Below, piece after piece: positions 1 through 12,743 of a stretch of DNA of 64,000 bases. Every line of letters begins with the position of its first letter. Positions within the stretch are counted from its first letter, which is position 1. The stretch is from Microbotryum silenes-acaulis (lineage: Eukaryota; Basidiomycota; Microbotryomycetes; Microbotryales; Microbotryaceae): positions 1,240,001-1,304,000 of the forward strand of contig QPFY01000006.1 of the NCBI GenBank assembly GCA_003665825.1, read 5' to 3'. The position numbers and the translations under genes are program-made. The notes under the pieces are model-generated. The model worked only from the letters and a program-made list of their open reading frames with translations. It did not search any database and had not been told where the DNA came from.

Positions 1-3000
1 AGGAAGAATATGTGGAGTGGTTGAGTATTTCTTCTCACCTCTCCTCAATCCGAGAAATCACTCATATCGCCTGAAATGCTCAAGTGCCGGGGTAACCCGC
101 CTTGTTCTCGAATTGTGGAGAGGAGAGTACTCCGTGAACAAGTCTCAGTGATGGGTCTCGATACTCCTGAGCAACCCCCGCTTTCGTGAGATTGGTGTGC
201 CGACTGGCGATGTTCCTAGAATCCCAGGCGGCTCGCTACGGGCAACCTGAGTGCCGCAACCTCGGTGCTTCAGGCGGTTCGAGGGAAATAGTCAGGGGTC
301 ACAACAACAGAATGACTGGGCCGGGCAACTTTGGTAATGACATTGTTTGGAGAGCTTATATTGAGCTCTTCAGAAAGTTTGGACAGGTAATTATGTTTTC
401 TTGCCTTCGCACACCCCGCACTCTACCGACCCGAGTACGGGAAAGCCCAGTTCGGCATTGCTCTTCGGCCGTTTCGAGATTGGAAGTCAGGAGGCACGAC
501 AATACAAACACGGCGTACAAGTAAATTCCGATGAAGTCTCCCAGCGTATGATAATCGGCATACTTGGATGCTACCTTTCCCTGGAAAGGCTTGAGTCCAA
601 CGGAGTCTGCTGCTAGGCTCAGCTCCTGTCTTCACTGAGATAGAGCTTGTCAATCAATCAGAGAATTGCCCAGGCCATAGATGGGATCGCAAGCACTAGT
701 ATAACCATCGCCTTGAGGAAGGACCTGGGGTGGGGAGCTACTCTATGGTATAAAAGCGGTCGATCAAAGATGTTATGAAAAGATAAGGGAAAAGATGGGA
801 CTGAGACCGAAGACGAGGGAGACGCGAGAAACGAGACCGAGTACGAGAACGAAACGCTGAGACTGGAGACTGGAGACGACGCTGAACGAGACTTGAAACA
901 GGCAGAAAGTGAGAGCCGGGCAAGATTCTGTATTGGATCCTGGAAGTGGTCTAGCTAAGAACAAGAAGCAAACCCCCCTCAAAGGTTCCGACCATTCAAA
1001 CCCCTGCGCTCCTTTTATTCCCCTTCACCCCTTCATCCGCACATTCGGCCCGGTCTTCCATTCAAATCCTGCCACATGATTCGTCGCTGACAGTCAATCC
1101 TTGAGTCATCGAAGTACTGAGCTTGCCCGGGAGCGCTTTATCGCTGAGAAATCTGCCGAAATCGGTGTTTGATCCTGCCGGAACCGGTGTTGACCTTGAC
1201 AATTTGAAACGACTCCGGAACTCGGCCCCGCTACAACCGAAATGACTCCTGAACCCGGCCGGCTACAGCCGCTGCTTCCGACGGGATTCCGAGTACCACA
1301 ACTCCCGAACAAGCATCGGAGCAGTGGCGAGAGTCTCCAACAGGGGCGATTCGATTGGGCACACTTGCGAGTAACGGGCGACTGGGCCGTCGTAAAGGCC
1401 AGATCTCACGACTTGCGAGTCCGGCGAAGCGCGAGTCCGAGAAGCGAGGTTCCAGAAGTCAGACACTAGAAGGCAAGTTCGTCTTGGCCATGTTAGTAGA
1501 TATGGGTGAATTGGACTTCTACCCCTTTTTGTGCATAAAACACTGCGCGATCCCAAATGTGTTTCAAATCGTTGCGCCGATGCCGAATGCTATTTAAATG
1601 CGATGTGGTATTTCAAATTGGGGGCCCGATTATGGGATCATCCCATTTCAGGTTTTTTTTTGTTTGCTATGTACCTCCGGGGCCCCACCCCCGGGCCTCC
1701 AGTGACTGACTCGATGGATGGGATCCGAATCCGGCGATCGAGTCGTTGCGATGGTCACTGTCAGTTATAGCGTTATAGCACAATCATACTGATACCTAAA
1801 AATCTTAGGAAAAGTAGGAGGAATGGTATATGCTTCTATTGATGTGAAAATACCTCGCTTAGTAGCTGGGTTCATTTAGAAAAGCTGTGAATTCCTTCTG
1901 GGATCCGGGCAGCCAGTTTGGGCTCCATTTCAGCGAATGAATTGCAATCTGATTCTCGTTTGACGTACAAGCTCTTAGTCATTTCCGAGCTGTTAGAATT
2001 CCGTCCTGACTCCTAATGGGTTCGTAGCCTGGTCAGGCTCGGCGCACTGCTGTACGAGGTACTCACTGGCTCAGTTGCTTAGATGTCATTAGTATGTGTA
2101 TGTGGGTCGCGCTGTGACGCGTCGAGCCCGAAGCAGACCAAAATTCAAAGCATGGACTGAGTCATCTTTGTCTTGCCGCCGTCTTTCGTCTGTCTCATAC
2201 TATTTACTACTGCCGGATCTGGGCTCCGAATAACATGATCATAGGGGATGCTACCCAAAACCAGAACATTGGCATTGCACTGCAGCCATAGTCTGCGCAC
2301 TGCACTGAGCGCTCTAAACAGTTACCTATCATAAGATGTCATGACAAGATCACAAGAACAGTAGTCTTCGCTGAAGCATTCGACTTTTCCGAACCTTTCT
2401 AGGTGCTCGGAAATTGTGCTTTTCATGAGATCTATTAAATAAAAAAGAAATAAAAAATGGCAGAGGTCTGATCTTTAAATCTCCCTCTCAGTCGCATTGA
2501 ACGCTAGGGTACTTCCAATGGTGATCCGTACCCTGAGTCAGGCTAGTATAGATGCATTTGTGGCTTTTCTCTTCGCTCATTGAAAGCTTGTCTCACGCCT
2601 TCGTGCTTATAAGATGATCGATGATTGATGATACCTCGCCGTCGGACATGGATGGGCTTTAAAGGGAGGCTTCCAGACATTGAACACTATGCCGGCCGCC
2701 GTGGCCCGTGGCCCCTGGCAGGCCAGTGTCCGCTACAAATGGGCTAGCGAGTAAAAGTGTGTGAGCATTTGCGAACGAGTTGCGAGTCGGAATAGTACAT
2801 GCTATGCTCATGTGAATAGTCTTGATACGAGCTGTTTAGCGTTCAATTTGAAGTGACTGTACAGCCCTTTCTCTTTGATTATGGTAAGAGGTAGTCTTTC
2901 AGTGGAATACCGCGACATTGAAATTGATCCCCAGCAAATCGAGCCTGCAAACTGAGAGGCGGCGACCGTGTATTCGGTGGGGCGACACTACAGTCTTGCA

Positions 3001-3095
3001 CTTCCATCATAGCGCCCACTGAGTGCCTAAGCTTACACCAAAGTCTCATTGTCATACAGTGCTCGAGGTTATGAATATCCTGAAGAATACCCCAA
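1..3095. other. Stretch without a supportable gene
   Basis: I find no long or conserved reading frame on either strand. What can be seen is a TATA-like TATAAAAG near 750, followed by a purine-rich stretch rich in GAGAC and GAGAAC words (about 800-900). This could be the 5' end of an old LTR or a promoter, but no partner repeat was found. AT-rich, pyrimidine-rich and mixed sequence fills the rest. Short ORFs here have no recognisable motif and look like chance. Confidence 0.5.
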
Positions 3096-3443
3096 TCACA
3101 GGTCGTCTTCAGAACTGTCAGAGTCGGCCGGTCGGCCTTGCGCCAACCTGAATTCCAGTTTCTTGTCGCGCAAAAGGGGGATAATTCGTCGAAGGTCGTC
3201 CAAATTCATCTTGGGCGTGCCAGTTGGACTGCGGAAGTCCTTGAGGCCCAAATCCTCGCTGAAATGGACAGTCATGCCGTGCTGAGAAAGAAGTTTGGTC
3301 CTGTCGTACCAAAACCGCGGTTTTTCGGGTACAGCGACACGGTCTCGAGCGCATCGATTCTGCAGTGCGGCAGCTAGATGAGAATGAGAGCATGAATTAG
3401 GTCAGGACGGAGAGGAAAAACTCCCAGACATGTCGGGATCGCG

Positions 3444-3478
<35 letters not shown>

Positions 3479-4778
3479 ACAGTACTTACTGAAGAAGTGT
3501 CTCACCAATCGAGAGTACCACTCCACAAGATCTGCAAGCTGATACCGCTTGTCGTTGACGTCGGCCTCCCAGACTACGGAAATATCAGAGCAAGGCACGT
3601 ATCATTAATAGTGGACAGGGCGAAGAGCAAGGGTTACGCGGTGACGCGTGAGCGCGCCCCATCAAGGTAAGATTTTGTTCCGCACCTAACCGCTTCTGAT
3701 CTTGGGCCTGTTCCTCGAGCGCGGAACGACCAGTCACACACTTGGTGAGAGACTTCAATATCCTGAACGTTCCGTCTTTGTCGTCCCATCCCATGCGCTG
3801 CGCGAATGTTTTCCCTCCTGGAGAAGACACAATGAAGCGATCGTCACGGCGCTCCACGCGGCTAGAAGCGACCAGCACAAAGGTCTCAAGATTGAAATTC
3901 GCGGAATAAGAGTCGGCCTGGCAAAGGTGTGAACGAAGTGTACGAGAATGAAGTTGTGTGAGTAGAAGAATTAATAGACATGGTTCTTTTACGGACCATC
4001 AGCTTGGGCCAGAAGCTTGCAACTCACCAGCTCTTGTAGTTTTGAGGCCAGTTCCTTAGCCGCTAGTGCGGCTGCCTTGTCACTCGCGACCAGACTAGAA
4101 GGTCGCTGGTATGCGATGCTGACAGCAGCCTCGTCCGCATTGCGCTCTTCCGGGGGGTTCTCGAGAGCAAGGGTCTTCGCGTACTCGTGCCGATCGGCTT
4201 CTGTCCCAGCGATGCGTCTCCAATACCTAGTCGTGATCGGCTGCCTGTCCATCAGGCCGGGTGGCACTGCAGAGTAGCAGACTTGATGTCAGAGCACTTC
4301 ATCAGGGCGCTTCCGAAGTTTACGAACGCTTGAATTGGGGACGCACACTCGATACCTTCCTCTGCCGCTCGTCTGTCGGCATATTTGCTGTACTGGAACG
4401 CGTTCCAGTCGGATCTCTTTCGAGGTGCAGGCGCAGAGGGCTGAGTGATTCGAGCTAGATCACATGGGCGGATGTCGTTCTTATCACAGTAGTCGAGTTT
4501 TTGAATGTACAAGGTTTGGTCGAACGCGCGGTGTCTTTGGACATCAGCTGAGGGGACGGAGCGTTTAGTCTTCTTGCTGTGCGCGCGCTCAAACAAGCCT
4601 CCGGGATCGGTGCCTTGCGACGGCGTTTCTGGCTGGTGGCGCTGGCTGTCGATCTTTCACCGAAAGTCGAGGATGAGCTGGAGTCAGGATGCTGCTTAGG
4701 TAGGGACGGGTGAGGGGCAGGAATGCCAGCGGCGTTGGGAACGACGGGACCAAACAAAGACTGCATTGAGGCGTTCAT
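3096..4778 (-). CDS. Unrecognised multi-exon protein
   Basis: A minus-strand series of short open blocks reads like one gene. It starts at an ATG at 4778 with a Ser/Pro-rich N-terminus, then a basic stretch (QKRRRK), then a block containing KRSDWNAFQYSKYADRRAAEE (about 4330-4400). A Lys/Ala-rich helical block follows (4000-4250), then a WDDKDGTFRIL block (about 3790), a VEWYSRLVRHFFSK block (about 3500), and an acidic C-terminus ending SDSSEDDL before a TGA at 3096-3098. The blocks lie in different frames, as expected for short introns, but I could not place the first intron convincingly, so a frameshift is possible. I do not recognise the family and assign no function. The acidic tail and basic N-terminus suggest a nuclear or nucleic-acid-associated protein, which is only a guess. 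Confidence 0.45.
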
Positions 4779-7047
4779 TGAGGATGAAGTATACGGAGGC
4801 TGGGAATAAAATCAAATTCGGATCACAATTGACATAGTTAGCATGAGCCGTGGCAGGTAGGGTCGAACTGATCGCCGTTGAACAATCAGTCGAGATGTGT
4901 GCACGGCACAGCGAAGGAGCAACGCGACCCGACGCGACCTACCAGTGCTTGGATCAGTCGGTCACGGCCTGTAACACCGCTTGAGGAAGGTGAATGTCGA
5001 GAACGTCGCTATCACAAAGCAATGAAGTTGGACAAGCCAAAGATGAAGTACAATGGACTGGGTCAGTCAGATGGTACCTCTATAACAACAACCTGGACGC
5101 GTCAAAGTTTCCAGAGCTCGCTATTGATGTCCACAGCTAAGACGTGTTTGGACTCACTGGGGACAATCCTGGCGAGTGGTTAACACAGACGATCGGTCGA
5201 ACGCGCAAGACTGAGGTAGAAGATCAGAAAGAAGCGATGTTGATTGCCAGGAAATCTTGGAAGGGACGCGGGTTGCAGCTGCAAACGAGAACACGCGCGT
5301 CTGCTCAGCGCTGGCGTAGGCTCGCGTCACGTGAGGCCGTGAGGTCACGTTCAATTTTGACTAACTATCATAATTTAAGTCACCCAGCCAGTACTAAGTC
5401 CTCACGGAGAAGGGTTTTAACTTCTGATCGACGGGACGATGAAATTCAAATAGCAGGAGAATTGTATTGTGCAGAGGTAAAATAACACAATACGAAGGTC
5501 AGCAAAGGAACGATTATCCCTTCATCGCCGTAACAGCAGGTAACAGCCACCCGTTGCTTGTTACTCGCGCAATGAAACCCGGACGGTTATTCGTGCTTCG
5601 TCGTTCCGCCCCAGCGCAGTGAGGAAAAAGGAAGGAATTAGAGTAGCGCGGGATTATCTACAGCCCCTCGAACCTCATGTTGTTGTTGAGCCCCTGAAAC
5701 CGGTGTCGGGATGTCGACAACACGTCACGTGACTGACGGCGCATCGCGCAGCGTAAGCCGCGCCCGCGCGTCAACGACAGCGGGACCACGCCTGAGCTCT
5801 GTAGAAGAAGTGTCATGTAAACCCACGCGCTTGTTATAATTAAATACTAAATATATCTCTCAACAGTTCCGCACCACGTCAAAAATCGAAAAAGATTGTC
5901 CTCGCGCTGTAGCTCGATTTTTATGGTCCAGAAAATGCAGAAAGTCGGACATGACTTTTGGTCGGAACGCCGATACTACAGGCAGGTGAGGCAGACTCAA
6001 TAGTATACTGGTACATTCACTATAGGCTGCCCTCAGGGCCGCAACACACTCAAAAACAGCGATTTTAGGTACATGAGTCGCAGATCCACACTTTTTTTAC
6101 CAGTTAGGCTAATTACCAATCCGCATCTTTGCTTCAAAGATTGGCTGAGACTTGAAGCGATGTTTGAATACCATGATGTTTCCCAGCTGAAAGTTGAGGG
6201 GCTTCTCGCCGGCCCGTGGTGCGTCAATGATGCTAAACTGGGACTTTATTGGACGAAACCGCCGACATACCCTGCACCGCGCGTGACTATCAAAACCAGA
6301 TAGGAGAGCCCCCTTTAGATCTACAATCTGGCTGACCCGGGGCTGGTGCCTCACACTCAGCACGAACCGGTGGTACTATTCGCCTATTCCCTGTGGATGT
6401 GTGACGAGGCGCGGCACACGCAGCGCCGATCACACCTGAGCTCCATGTTCCGACTAGTAATCTAATTCGAACTGAGTCGACGTGTTCCATGCATACCGTC
6501 TGTGGCTCAGCATGTGCAATACGAGGGGCTGCGCAGCGTCGAAGTTGTCTGATGGTTGTCACGATTCTGAGCTTTACGACGTCAAACACATCGCGATTAC
6601 TGTCGACCAAAAGAGGCCGATTCTCGTTTCACTCGTGAGTAGCACAGCATGTGTACTCAGCAATCCGACCAACGACACAGGGCACCCGGCCCGTCCCACT
6701 CAAACTTCATCCGCAGGTGAATTTGTCAATTGCTCCAGCGAATTCTGTATTATTGATGGACAGTCAAAGTCGCGGAGCTCGATCAGAGTAGCCCCATGTT
6801 GGTGAAGCTGAAACGGAGTCGAGATAAGTCTGTTCCACGAAAGCAAAACTCTGCCACTCGTCCGATGGCAAGAAAACTTGCGGCTGGTGACGTGCGGTGC
6901 TATGTCCATTCCACCATCCTTTCTACCACCGTGTCTCCAATTTGCTTTTCTGCGCGTCGGCTTTGGCATCCGGCTCGACTTGGACGTCTTGCTCGATTTC
7001 GCGAACGGCGTGTCCTTCATAATCATCTACGTGGTCTCGCTTGAACA
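4779..7047. other. Intergenic stretch, no supported gene
   Basis: This is the region between the unrecognised gene and the 3' end of the TAPT1-family gene. ORFs of 60-110 codons occur on both strands (for example 4878-5183 plus and 6109-6363 minus), but none has a recognisable motif or a consistent exon chain. The part from 5450 to 6100 is comparatively AT-rich. Confidence 0.4.
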
Positions 7048-10000
7048 CTACCACAATCGGCTCCGAATCATATCATACCTTGACAAACTGGCCAGGCTGA
7101 TCTTGCGACCCCTCTCGTTCGCGTCAAAGATGTCATCCTTGAGTAAACGCTCGACTTGATCGTCCATTGACTGCGTCACGACGACATATTACTGCCAAGT
7201 CATTGCATGTCTCCGAGGTTGCACGATCACGTAAGAGGTCAGACTTACGGCTTCTGCTGGTGTTACACCGATCTTGGCTCGTCCACGATCATTGAGCTGG
7301 TCTTCGATTTCGCGCTGCTGCATCGAGGCCCAGCGTTCCGAGGCGAAGGAGCGAAGGTTGATGCTGAAGAAGTGTCGATCTTTCGTGAGCACTTTTGCGC
7401 AGAAAGATGAAGAGCGGAAAAGGCAACATACCCGATGAGCAGCTTGAGAGCAACCAGGCTGAAGGGAAGGAGAAGGGAATCGTTACTCGTTGGCTCAGTA
7501 TGACCCGAACGATCAGACGCCGTCACGACAAGCTGACCAAATCCATCCGATCAGCACGACCAATGCGATCACGGCCCATCCCCTCAAATCACCCCACCCT
7601 TCTTCCACACCTCCACCTTTCAACACGCTTCCACCAGTCGAGTTCATCGAATTTGTCGAGGGCATCGCGCATTCGTCGATTGCGGAGTCGTCGACGAGCA
7701 TCTCGAATGCTTGCGCGATAACGCGCACAACGAGACAGCCCAACGGAAGCGCCGCAAAACCCAGACGACGTGCGACAACAGGAGATTGGTCGACGAAGGG
7801 CTGTGGGTACGCGTAGTGGGCAAGGGGAGGGGTCGTCAACAGCGCACATGTGTGAGCAACGCGCGAATGATGCGCCTCGACATACCTGCTCTCGTCTTGT
7901 TCCTTTGGCTCCGACAACGAGATCTTTGCACAAGACATCGATGAACCTTCCATAGACTTGTGGTCGGATGTGGTTGAATTTGGTAATAAACGCATGCTTG
8001 AGCCAGTCGACGAGGCATTCACTCATGAGCACGACAATGGCGGGGGAGAAGATCGTTTGAAGAAGGGCGAGTGAACTAGGTGTCGGCAGCTTGGAAAGCG
8101 AGGTAGGAAAGGAAGCCAAGAACGGGAAGAGAGGAATCGCCGCGGTGGAGGAGAGCTCGACGAGATTGCGGAGCGCAATGATGAAAAGCATGATGCCAAG
8201 TTGGAACCGCTCAACAACGTCTGAACCAAGACAATGCGCGTCAGCACACTTTTCAGTGGATACCTTGATATACGTTCAGACTCGACCCACCTGCGCAAGT
8301 TAACTGGAACAGGTTCTCCTTTTCGAACTTTTTGAAGACACTGCCTTTGATCTCGACAAACTGGTTCGACAGGAGAAGGGTCAACAGGGCGTTGGAGTAC
8401 GAGTTGATGGCAACATTGAGGGTGACGAGTTGGTAGAATAGCACCAACGTATGTGCGACTGCGAGGTCGAGGCCATCCTTCAGCGCGCGAGACGTTGGCA
8501 GATCCCACTCGAGGTTGCTCACCGACGTAGACGACAGTCAGACCGAACAGAGCGAGAGGCCTGATATGAGGATGCGAGCCATCTGTCCGCCTGCCCAGCG
8601 TCTGCCGGGAGAACAGCGAGTCCTGTAGATCCTGCCCGAACGAGCAACACAACCGGTCCGCGATCTGGCGAGTGAAGGGAACAAGGGAAGTCAGATGCGT
8701 CGGATTGATCTGATCGCAGTCGGTTTTGGGGTGATGTACCTCGAGCACATTGAACAAGACGTATAATTTTATCGTATCCTGGCCCCTGACGGAGTGATAC
8801 ATCTTGCTGGCATCCGTGATTCTGTGTAAAGCGATCATCGCCAGCACAAATATTGCGGCCTTGGCAAGATCGCATTTGTGAGAGAGGCGCATTCTTCTTC
8901 GAGGTTGCGAGCGGCGAAACAGAGGTAGGTGAAGGTTGAAGACCGTATTGATGACGAACGTGTAGACCGCAACTAGCGTTCGCAAGGGTAAAATGGTGAA
9001 GATGTACAGGAACGAGTCAAAACAGATGATGACGCCAAAGATGATGATCTAAGTGGGAGAGTGGCGCAAGCTACGGTGAGCTAGGAAACTTGCCGGACTG
9101 GCGAGACGCACGAGCGTACCCTTTCAAGTTCGCCTGGAACGGTCAAAAAGTTGGTCACACGTTCACTCTTGACACCTTGCTCGCCGTCAACTTCCACCGA
9201 CATGACCTGGCGCAAGAGGTGGAACGGGTTAGCCGAGATCAGAATCGATCCCACGGCCGGGTTTTTGCCCGACTCCACCGTCTTCACTGTGAGAGGTACG
9301 GACTTCTTCTTGTAGGTAGTCCCACAGTGTATAGGGCAGAAGTCTATGGAACACTTCAGACCCGCTTCCTTTCCGCTGACTCCTCCCGTAGCTGCGATCT
9401 GCTGAGGAGGTATTGGGACTGAGCGGCGCATCGGCGCCGGGCGAACTCAACTCGCCACCGTCTCCATCTCCTTGCGAAGGATCAATGCGCGAGTCGTCCT
9501 TCGTGTAGCTCGCGTTGTGGTATTCCAGCTCGGGTGCCGAATGGATCGAACTAGCATCATGGTGGTCGATTCCGGGTGTGCCGGATCTTGAAGAGTGGTC
9601 GTGGACGCTCGTACTGGTGGGGTAGGATTTGAGCGAAGGTCGACGATGGTCTTGCTGCTGCTGCTGATCGAGCAAGGCGTCGAAGTAGAAGGACGTCGTC
9701 GAGCTTGGTATTGAGACGTGCTCCGGTGGTCTCGAGGTTGTGATCAGGATCGATGACGATTCGCCGACAGTCGCTGCATCGTCATCGTCACTGGCGGGCT
9801 GCTCGAGGCTGAGCTCGTGGCGATGGTTTCGAGCAGAGCCGAACGACCTCGGGCTCGAGTATGTTGTGCTGGATTGAGAATGGGTTCGTGGTCGTCGCTT
9901 AGGACTCGAGTGGATGTACTTGCTGCTGCGGTGGCTAGCGCCGCCGTCACGGGGATCGCGGTGGTCGTCGTGGCGGTCGTTGTGGTCAAGTGGGGGTGGT

Positions 10001-10146
10001 GGCAGCGGGGGTGAAGGAGGCGCTATCGGGTCAGAGTACAGTTGCTCGGCGTCATCCTCCTCCTCCGAGTATCCGACGTCGTTCTCATCGTCTTGCAGTG
10101 GTTGGCTGAGGTCGGGCAAGGACCGGGTCGCCAGCGATAGGGGCAT
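7048..10146 (-). CDS. TAPT1/EMP65-family ER multi-pass membrane protein
   Basis: This is a fungal member of the TAPT1 (DUF747, Emp65/POD1) family of ER membrane proteins, linked in other eukaryotes to ER protein quality control and ciliary or secretory functions. Exon 1 (10146-9300) encodes a disordered Ser/Asp/His-rich N-terminus of about 270 residues, ending in the family motif LLPYTLWDYLQEE. Exon 2 starts at 9206 and carries KSERVTNFLTVPGELER, the family signature. Later exons give FGVIICFDSFLYIFTILPLR, ITDASKMYHSVRGQDTIKLY, LEWDLPTSRALKDGLDL, NSYSNALLTLLLSNQFVEIK and SECLVDWLKHAFITKFN. A final LVALKLLIGYV membrane segment is followed by a tail ending SRYDMIRSRLW and a TAG at 7048-7050. 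The ATG at 10146 is preferred over a GTG two codons upstream. About eight exons; several hydrophobic segments are visible. Exact small introns near the 3' end are less certain. Confidence 0.9.
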
Positions 10147-10567
10147 CCTCACTCGACGAGCAGCACTCGAGGTGACGGCGAGAGCGAGAAGCCTTTTTGG
10201 GGCGATCTGCGACCCCGCCGATCATGATGCGAGTGCGATGCTTGGGCTGTGCGTTCAATTCAGTAGCAACACCTCTGGTTCAAAGCTTGCGTTGTATTCG
10301 TAGTGCCTAGGATTTATTGGACTTGCTGTGATCCGGGCCTTTGCTGCGTAGTGGTGGTCGCACCTGCCTGTGTGACTTCAATTTTTCTCGCGCTCCAAGC
10401 TTCAAGGCGCCTTTGCGGACCACCTGGAAACATTTCGGACTGAGACCACATGACTCTTTGTGGGTTCGACAACTCTCCACAACTACAACGGATTGCGATT
10501 TGCACACTCGAGGCAGGAATCATACAGCGTGAAGAAGGACACAAAACCGAAGACGGGTCGAAAATGA
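10147..10567. promoter_or_regulatory. TAPT1 upstream / PDAP1 downstream interval
   Basis: This is 421 bp between the TAPT1 start codon and the stop codon of the next gene; both genes run on the minus strand. It must contain the TAPT1-family promoter and the PDAP1-family polyadenylation site. I see no distinct motif. Confidence 0.4.
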
Positions 10568-11599
10568 TTACTTCTTGGCCGTCTTGCGACCACTCTTCTC
10601 CATCGCGGCCTGGCGCGAGGCTTCCGAGGCTGAGGGAACGTATGGCTAATCAGTTCAAGCAAAATTCGGTCCGCGTTTGCCATGCACGCACGCCACCTCA
10701 CCATCGGTTTCGACCTTGCGACGGGCTGCCGCCTGTTCTCGTTGTTTTCGGATCTCGGCCAGTCGAGCGAGATCGGCGCGAGCGGCATCGGTCTGAATGA
10801 TCAATCGAAACAGCGTCGACGATTTTGAGCAAGAAGGAACAAGATAGACTGGTTGGAGCACCAAGCTTTTTGAATGACTGACGACTCACTTTTCCAGCGG
10901 CGTGCAGTTTGGCATAGCGTTCGGCCGCTGCCTTCTTGTCGGCTTGTTCCCTTGGAGGTGGGCACAATACAAAAGCTTGTAAGTGTGACTCCTAGTTGCC
11001 GAGCAAGGAACATGCGACGTCGACAAACCTTTCGCGCCTCGACATCTCCTTGGGAGCACCCAAGTCGCCGAGCTTGATCCCTTTGTTGGGTTTCTGGTTG
11101 GCGTTCATCATGTCGAGCGCATCGTCGCCGTCGTCGTCGCTATCGCTGCCCAGCGCTTTCGTCGCGGCCTGCCCTCCACTCTTGGCAGCCTTCTTGTCCT
11201 TTCTCGCTTGTGCGACTTGATCGGCTGTCTTGACATGCCCTCGGCGAGGCAAGTCGGTCGAGGCGTTCGATGGTGCCGATCCCGAGAACGAACTCGGGGT
11301 TGTGAGCCGGGTCGAGTTGAGGTTGCGTACGAGCCCTTCGTCCGCGGGCTCGTCTTCGTCTGATTCGGCAGTGGGTGGGAGTTCACCTACGCGGGTTGCG
11401 GGCATTTCTTCTTCATCGGACGAGGCCTCTCCCTCGCTGCTAGATTCATCCGAGTCGTTCGAGCCTTCCAGTTGTTGAGAGTTCCCATCGGCGTCCAAGC
11501 GAGAGAGATCGCGCGAGAAGCTGAGGTAGGTAGACGGGAGGAGGAAGACAAAGTGGGCTCGATCAATCTTTGCCAGGCACTTCTGCACTCTGGGTGCGT

Positions 11600-11630
<31 letters not shown>

Positions 11631-11755
11631 GGGGGCGGAGATCGAGCAAGTTGTCCATTTACTCCCCGACTGAGAAGGATGAAGGGGGGAGGAGCCACGT
11701 ACTGTCTTCCTCCTCCGCGCTTAGCCTTGCCGAACTTGCCGGCGTTGCGAACCAT
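10568..11755 (-). CDS. PDAP1 / PP28 (HASPP28) family phosphoprotein
   Basis: This is a homologue of animal PDAP1, the 28-kDa heat- and acid-stable phosphoprotein (casein kinase substrate PP28), whose molecular role is poorly defined. Exon 1 (11755-11703) encodes MVRNAGKFGKAKRGGGRQ, matching the Gly/Lys/Arg-rich family N-terminus. Exon 2 starts at 11520 and encodes FSRDLSRLDADG, then a long acidic serine-rich segment with many S-D/E casein kinase II-like sites, then NKGIKLGDLGAPKEMSRRE. Exon 3 gives ADKKAAAERYAKLHAAGK, exon 4 TDAARADLARLAEIRKQREQ, and the last exon AMEKSGRKTAKK before TAA (10568-10570). Exons 2-4 form the diagnostic PP28 core (SRRE-Y-K-L-H-AGK-ADLARL-I-RKQRE). The acidic insert makes the protein longer than the roughly 180-residue animal form. 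Intron 1 contains a long G run. Confidence 0.9.
11597..11635. repeat. (GT)n followed by a 24-G homopolymer
   Basis: A short GT repeat runs directly into 24 consecutive G residues (11612-11635). It lies in intron 1 of the PDAP1-family gene, so the C-rich strand is the transcribed RNA sense. Exact length may be a sequencing or assembly estimate. Confidence 0.85.
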
Positions 11756-12743
11756 AACTGATGGATGTGAGAAAAGGCGGGAGGGCAAGAGAGGAAAGAA
11801 AGCGTCGAGAATGAGATGGAGCTGGGACGATACCAAGGGTGTCGGTGAGTATCAGGTAAGGAGGACTTGCCCGCGTGCACGGGCTGTCCTGACTCGAACT
11901 CGGATCTTGAGCTCGATTCAACTACTACGACACACCCGAACTTGTTTGAGCCGATTTGTAATCCGAATATCCCTATCTAAGGGGTGTGTGCATGCCGGTG
12001 TAAGCTCTATTGAACGATGAAAATACCCTACTAAAAAAAGTCACCTTGTGTAGCATGTTACAATGCACGAACGGGCCCGAAAAGTACTACAAATTTCCGA
12101 GATGCAGATTGGCCTGGGGTGAGCTTTCGAGTAGCTTTCCGGGATCTCTTTTTTCAAATGTTTCAAATGTATTTGAAATCCGGCCTTCGCACGCGCAAGT
12201 ACGCGCACGACTCGCGCAAGCTCGCACACGAACCTCCGAACGGCCCAGTACGCAGCGACCGCTTGTGCACTTTCCACCGCACCGGCCCACCACGACCAGC
12301 GACTATCACCGATCTTCAGCTCTCGTTCCCTCACAACCTCTTATGGGGGCCACTCTCCTTGCCCACAAGGCATCTTGTAGCTTTTGCTTTCTAGCTCTCA
12401 AGTTGTGAGTCACGCGTGTCCTCCCGCGACGGGTTGCTTTTCTTCCCTTCCGTCACCTCGCACATCATACTCTCCTTTTTGGCTGTGCACTCGAGTGGTG
12501 AAGCGCCTGGCCTCGCACCCTGTTTCCAAGTTGTATGTCCGACGAGTCTTCCGTACTCTTTCTACCTTCCAACACACTTCCATCAGACCCGGACCCGCAA
12601 ATCCATATTGTTCCTCCGCTGTTCCATTCCCCCGGCTGTCGTCCATCTCTTCTCTCTCCCACACCCCGCATCAGCCGTGATTGAACACTTCAAAACATAT
12701 CCCCACTTTGAAGCATTCAATTCACAACCCTCGCCCTCGAAAC
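11756..12743. promoter_or_regulatory. PDAP1 promoter region, pyrimidine-rich on the plus strand
   Basis: This is nearly 1 kb upstream of the PDAP1-family start. From about 12380 to 12700 the plus strand is rich in CT, CTTTC and TCC runs. Several overlapping ORFs of 60-130 codons exist on both strands, but they lack motifs and are low-complexity. I support no gene here. Confidence 0.35.

Noticed and set aside
1690..1765. Hairpin CAGTGAC...GTCACTG as transposon end
   Set aside because: The pairing is short and interrupted, and no matching end or target duplication was found nearby.
4878..5485. Two overlapping plus-strand ORFs of about 100 codons
   Set aside because: No motif, no exon continuity and biased composition; probably chance.
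8023..8985. Single 320-codon exon in the TAPT1 gene
   Set aside because: The frame runs through introns; conserved blocks lie in different frames and need at least three splices here.
10147..10152. GTG codon two codons upstream as start of the TAPT1-family gene
   Set aside because: A normal ATG at 10146 is available, and non-ATG starts are not expected for this nuclear gene.
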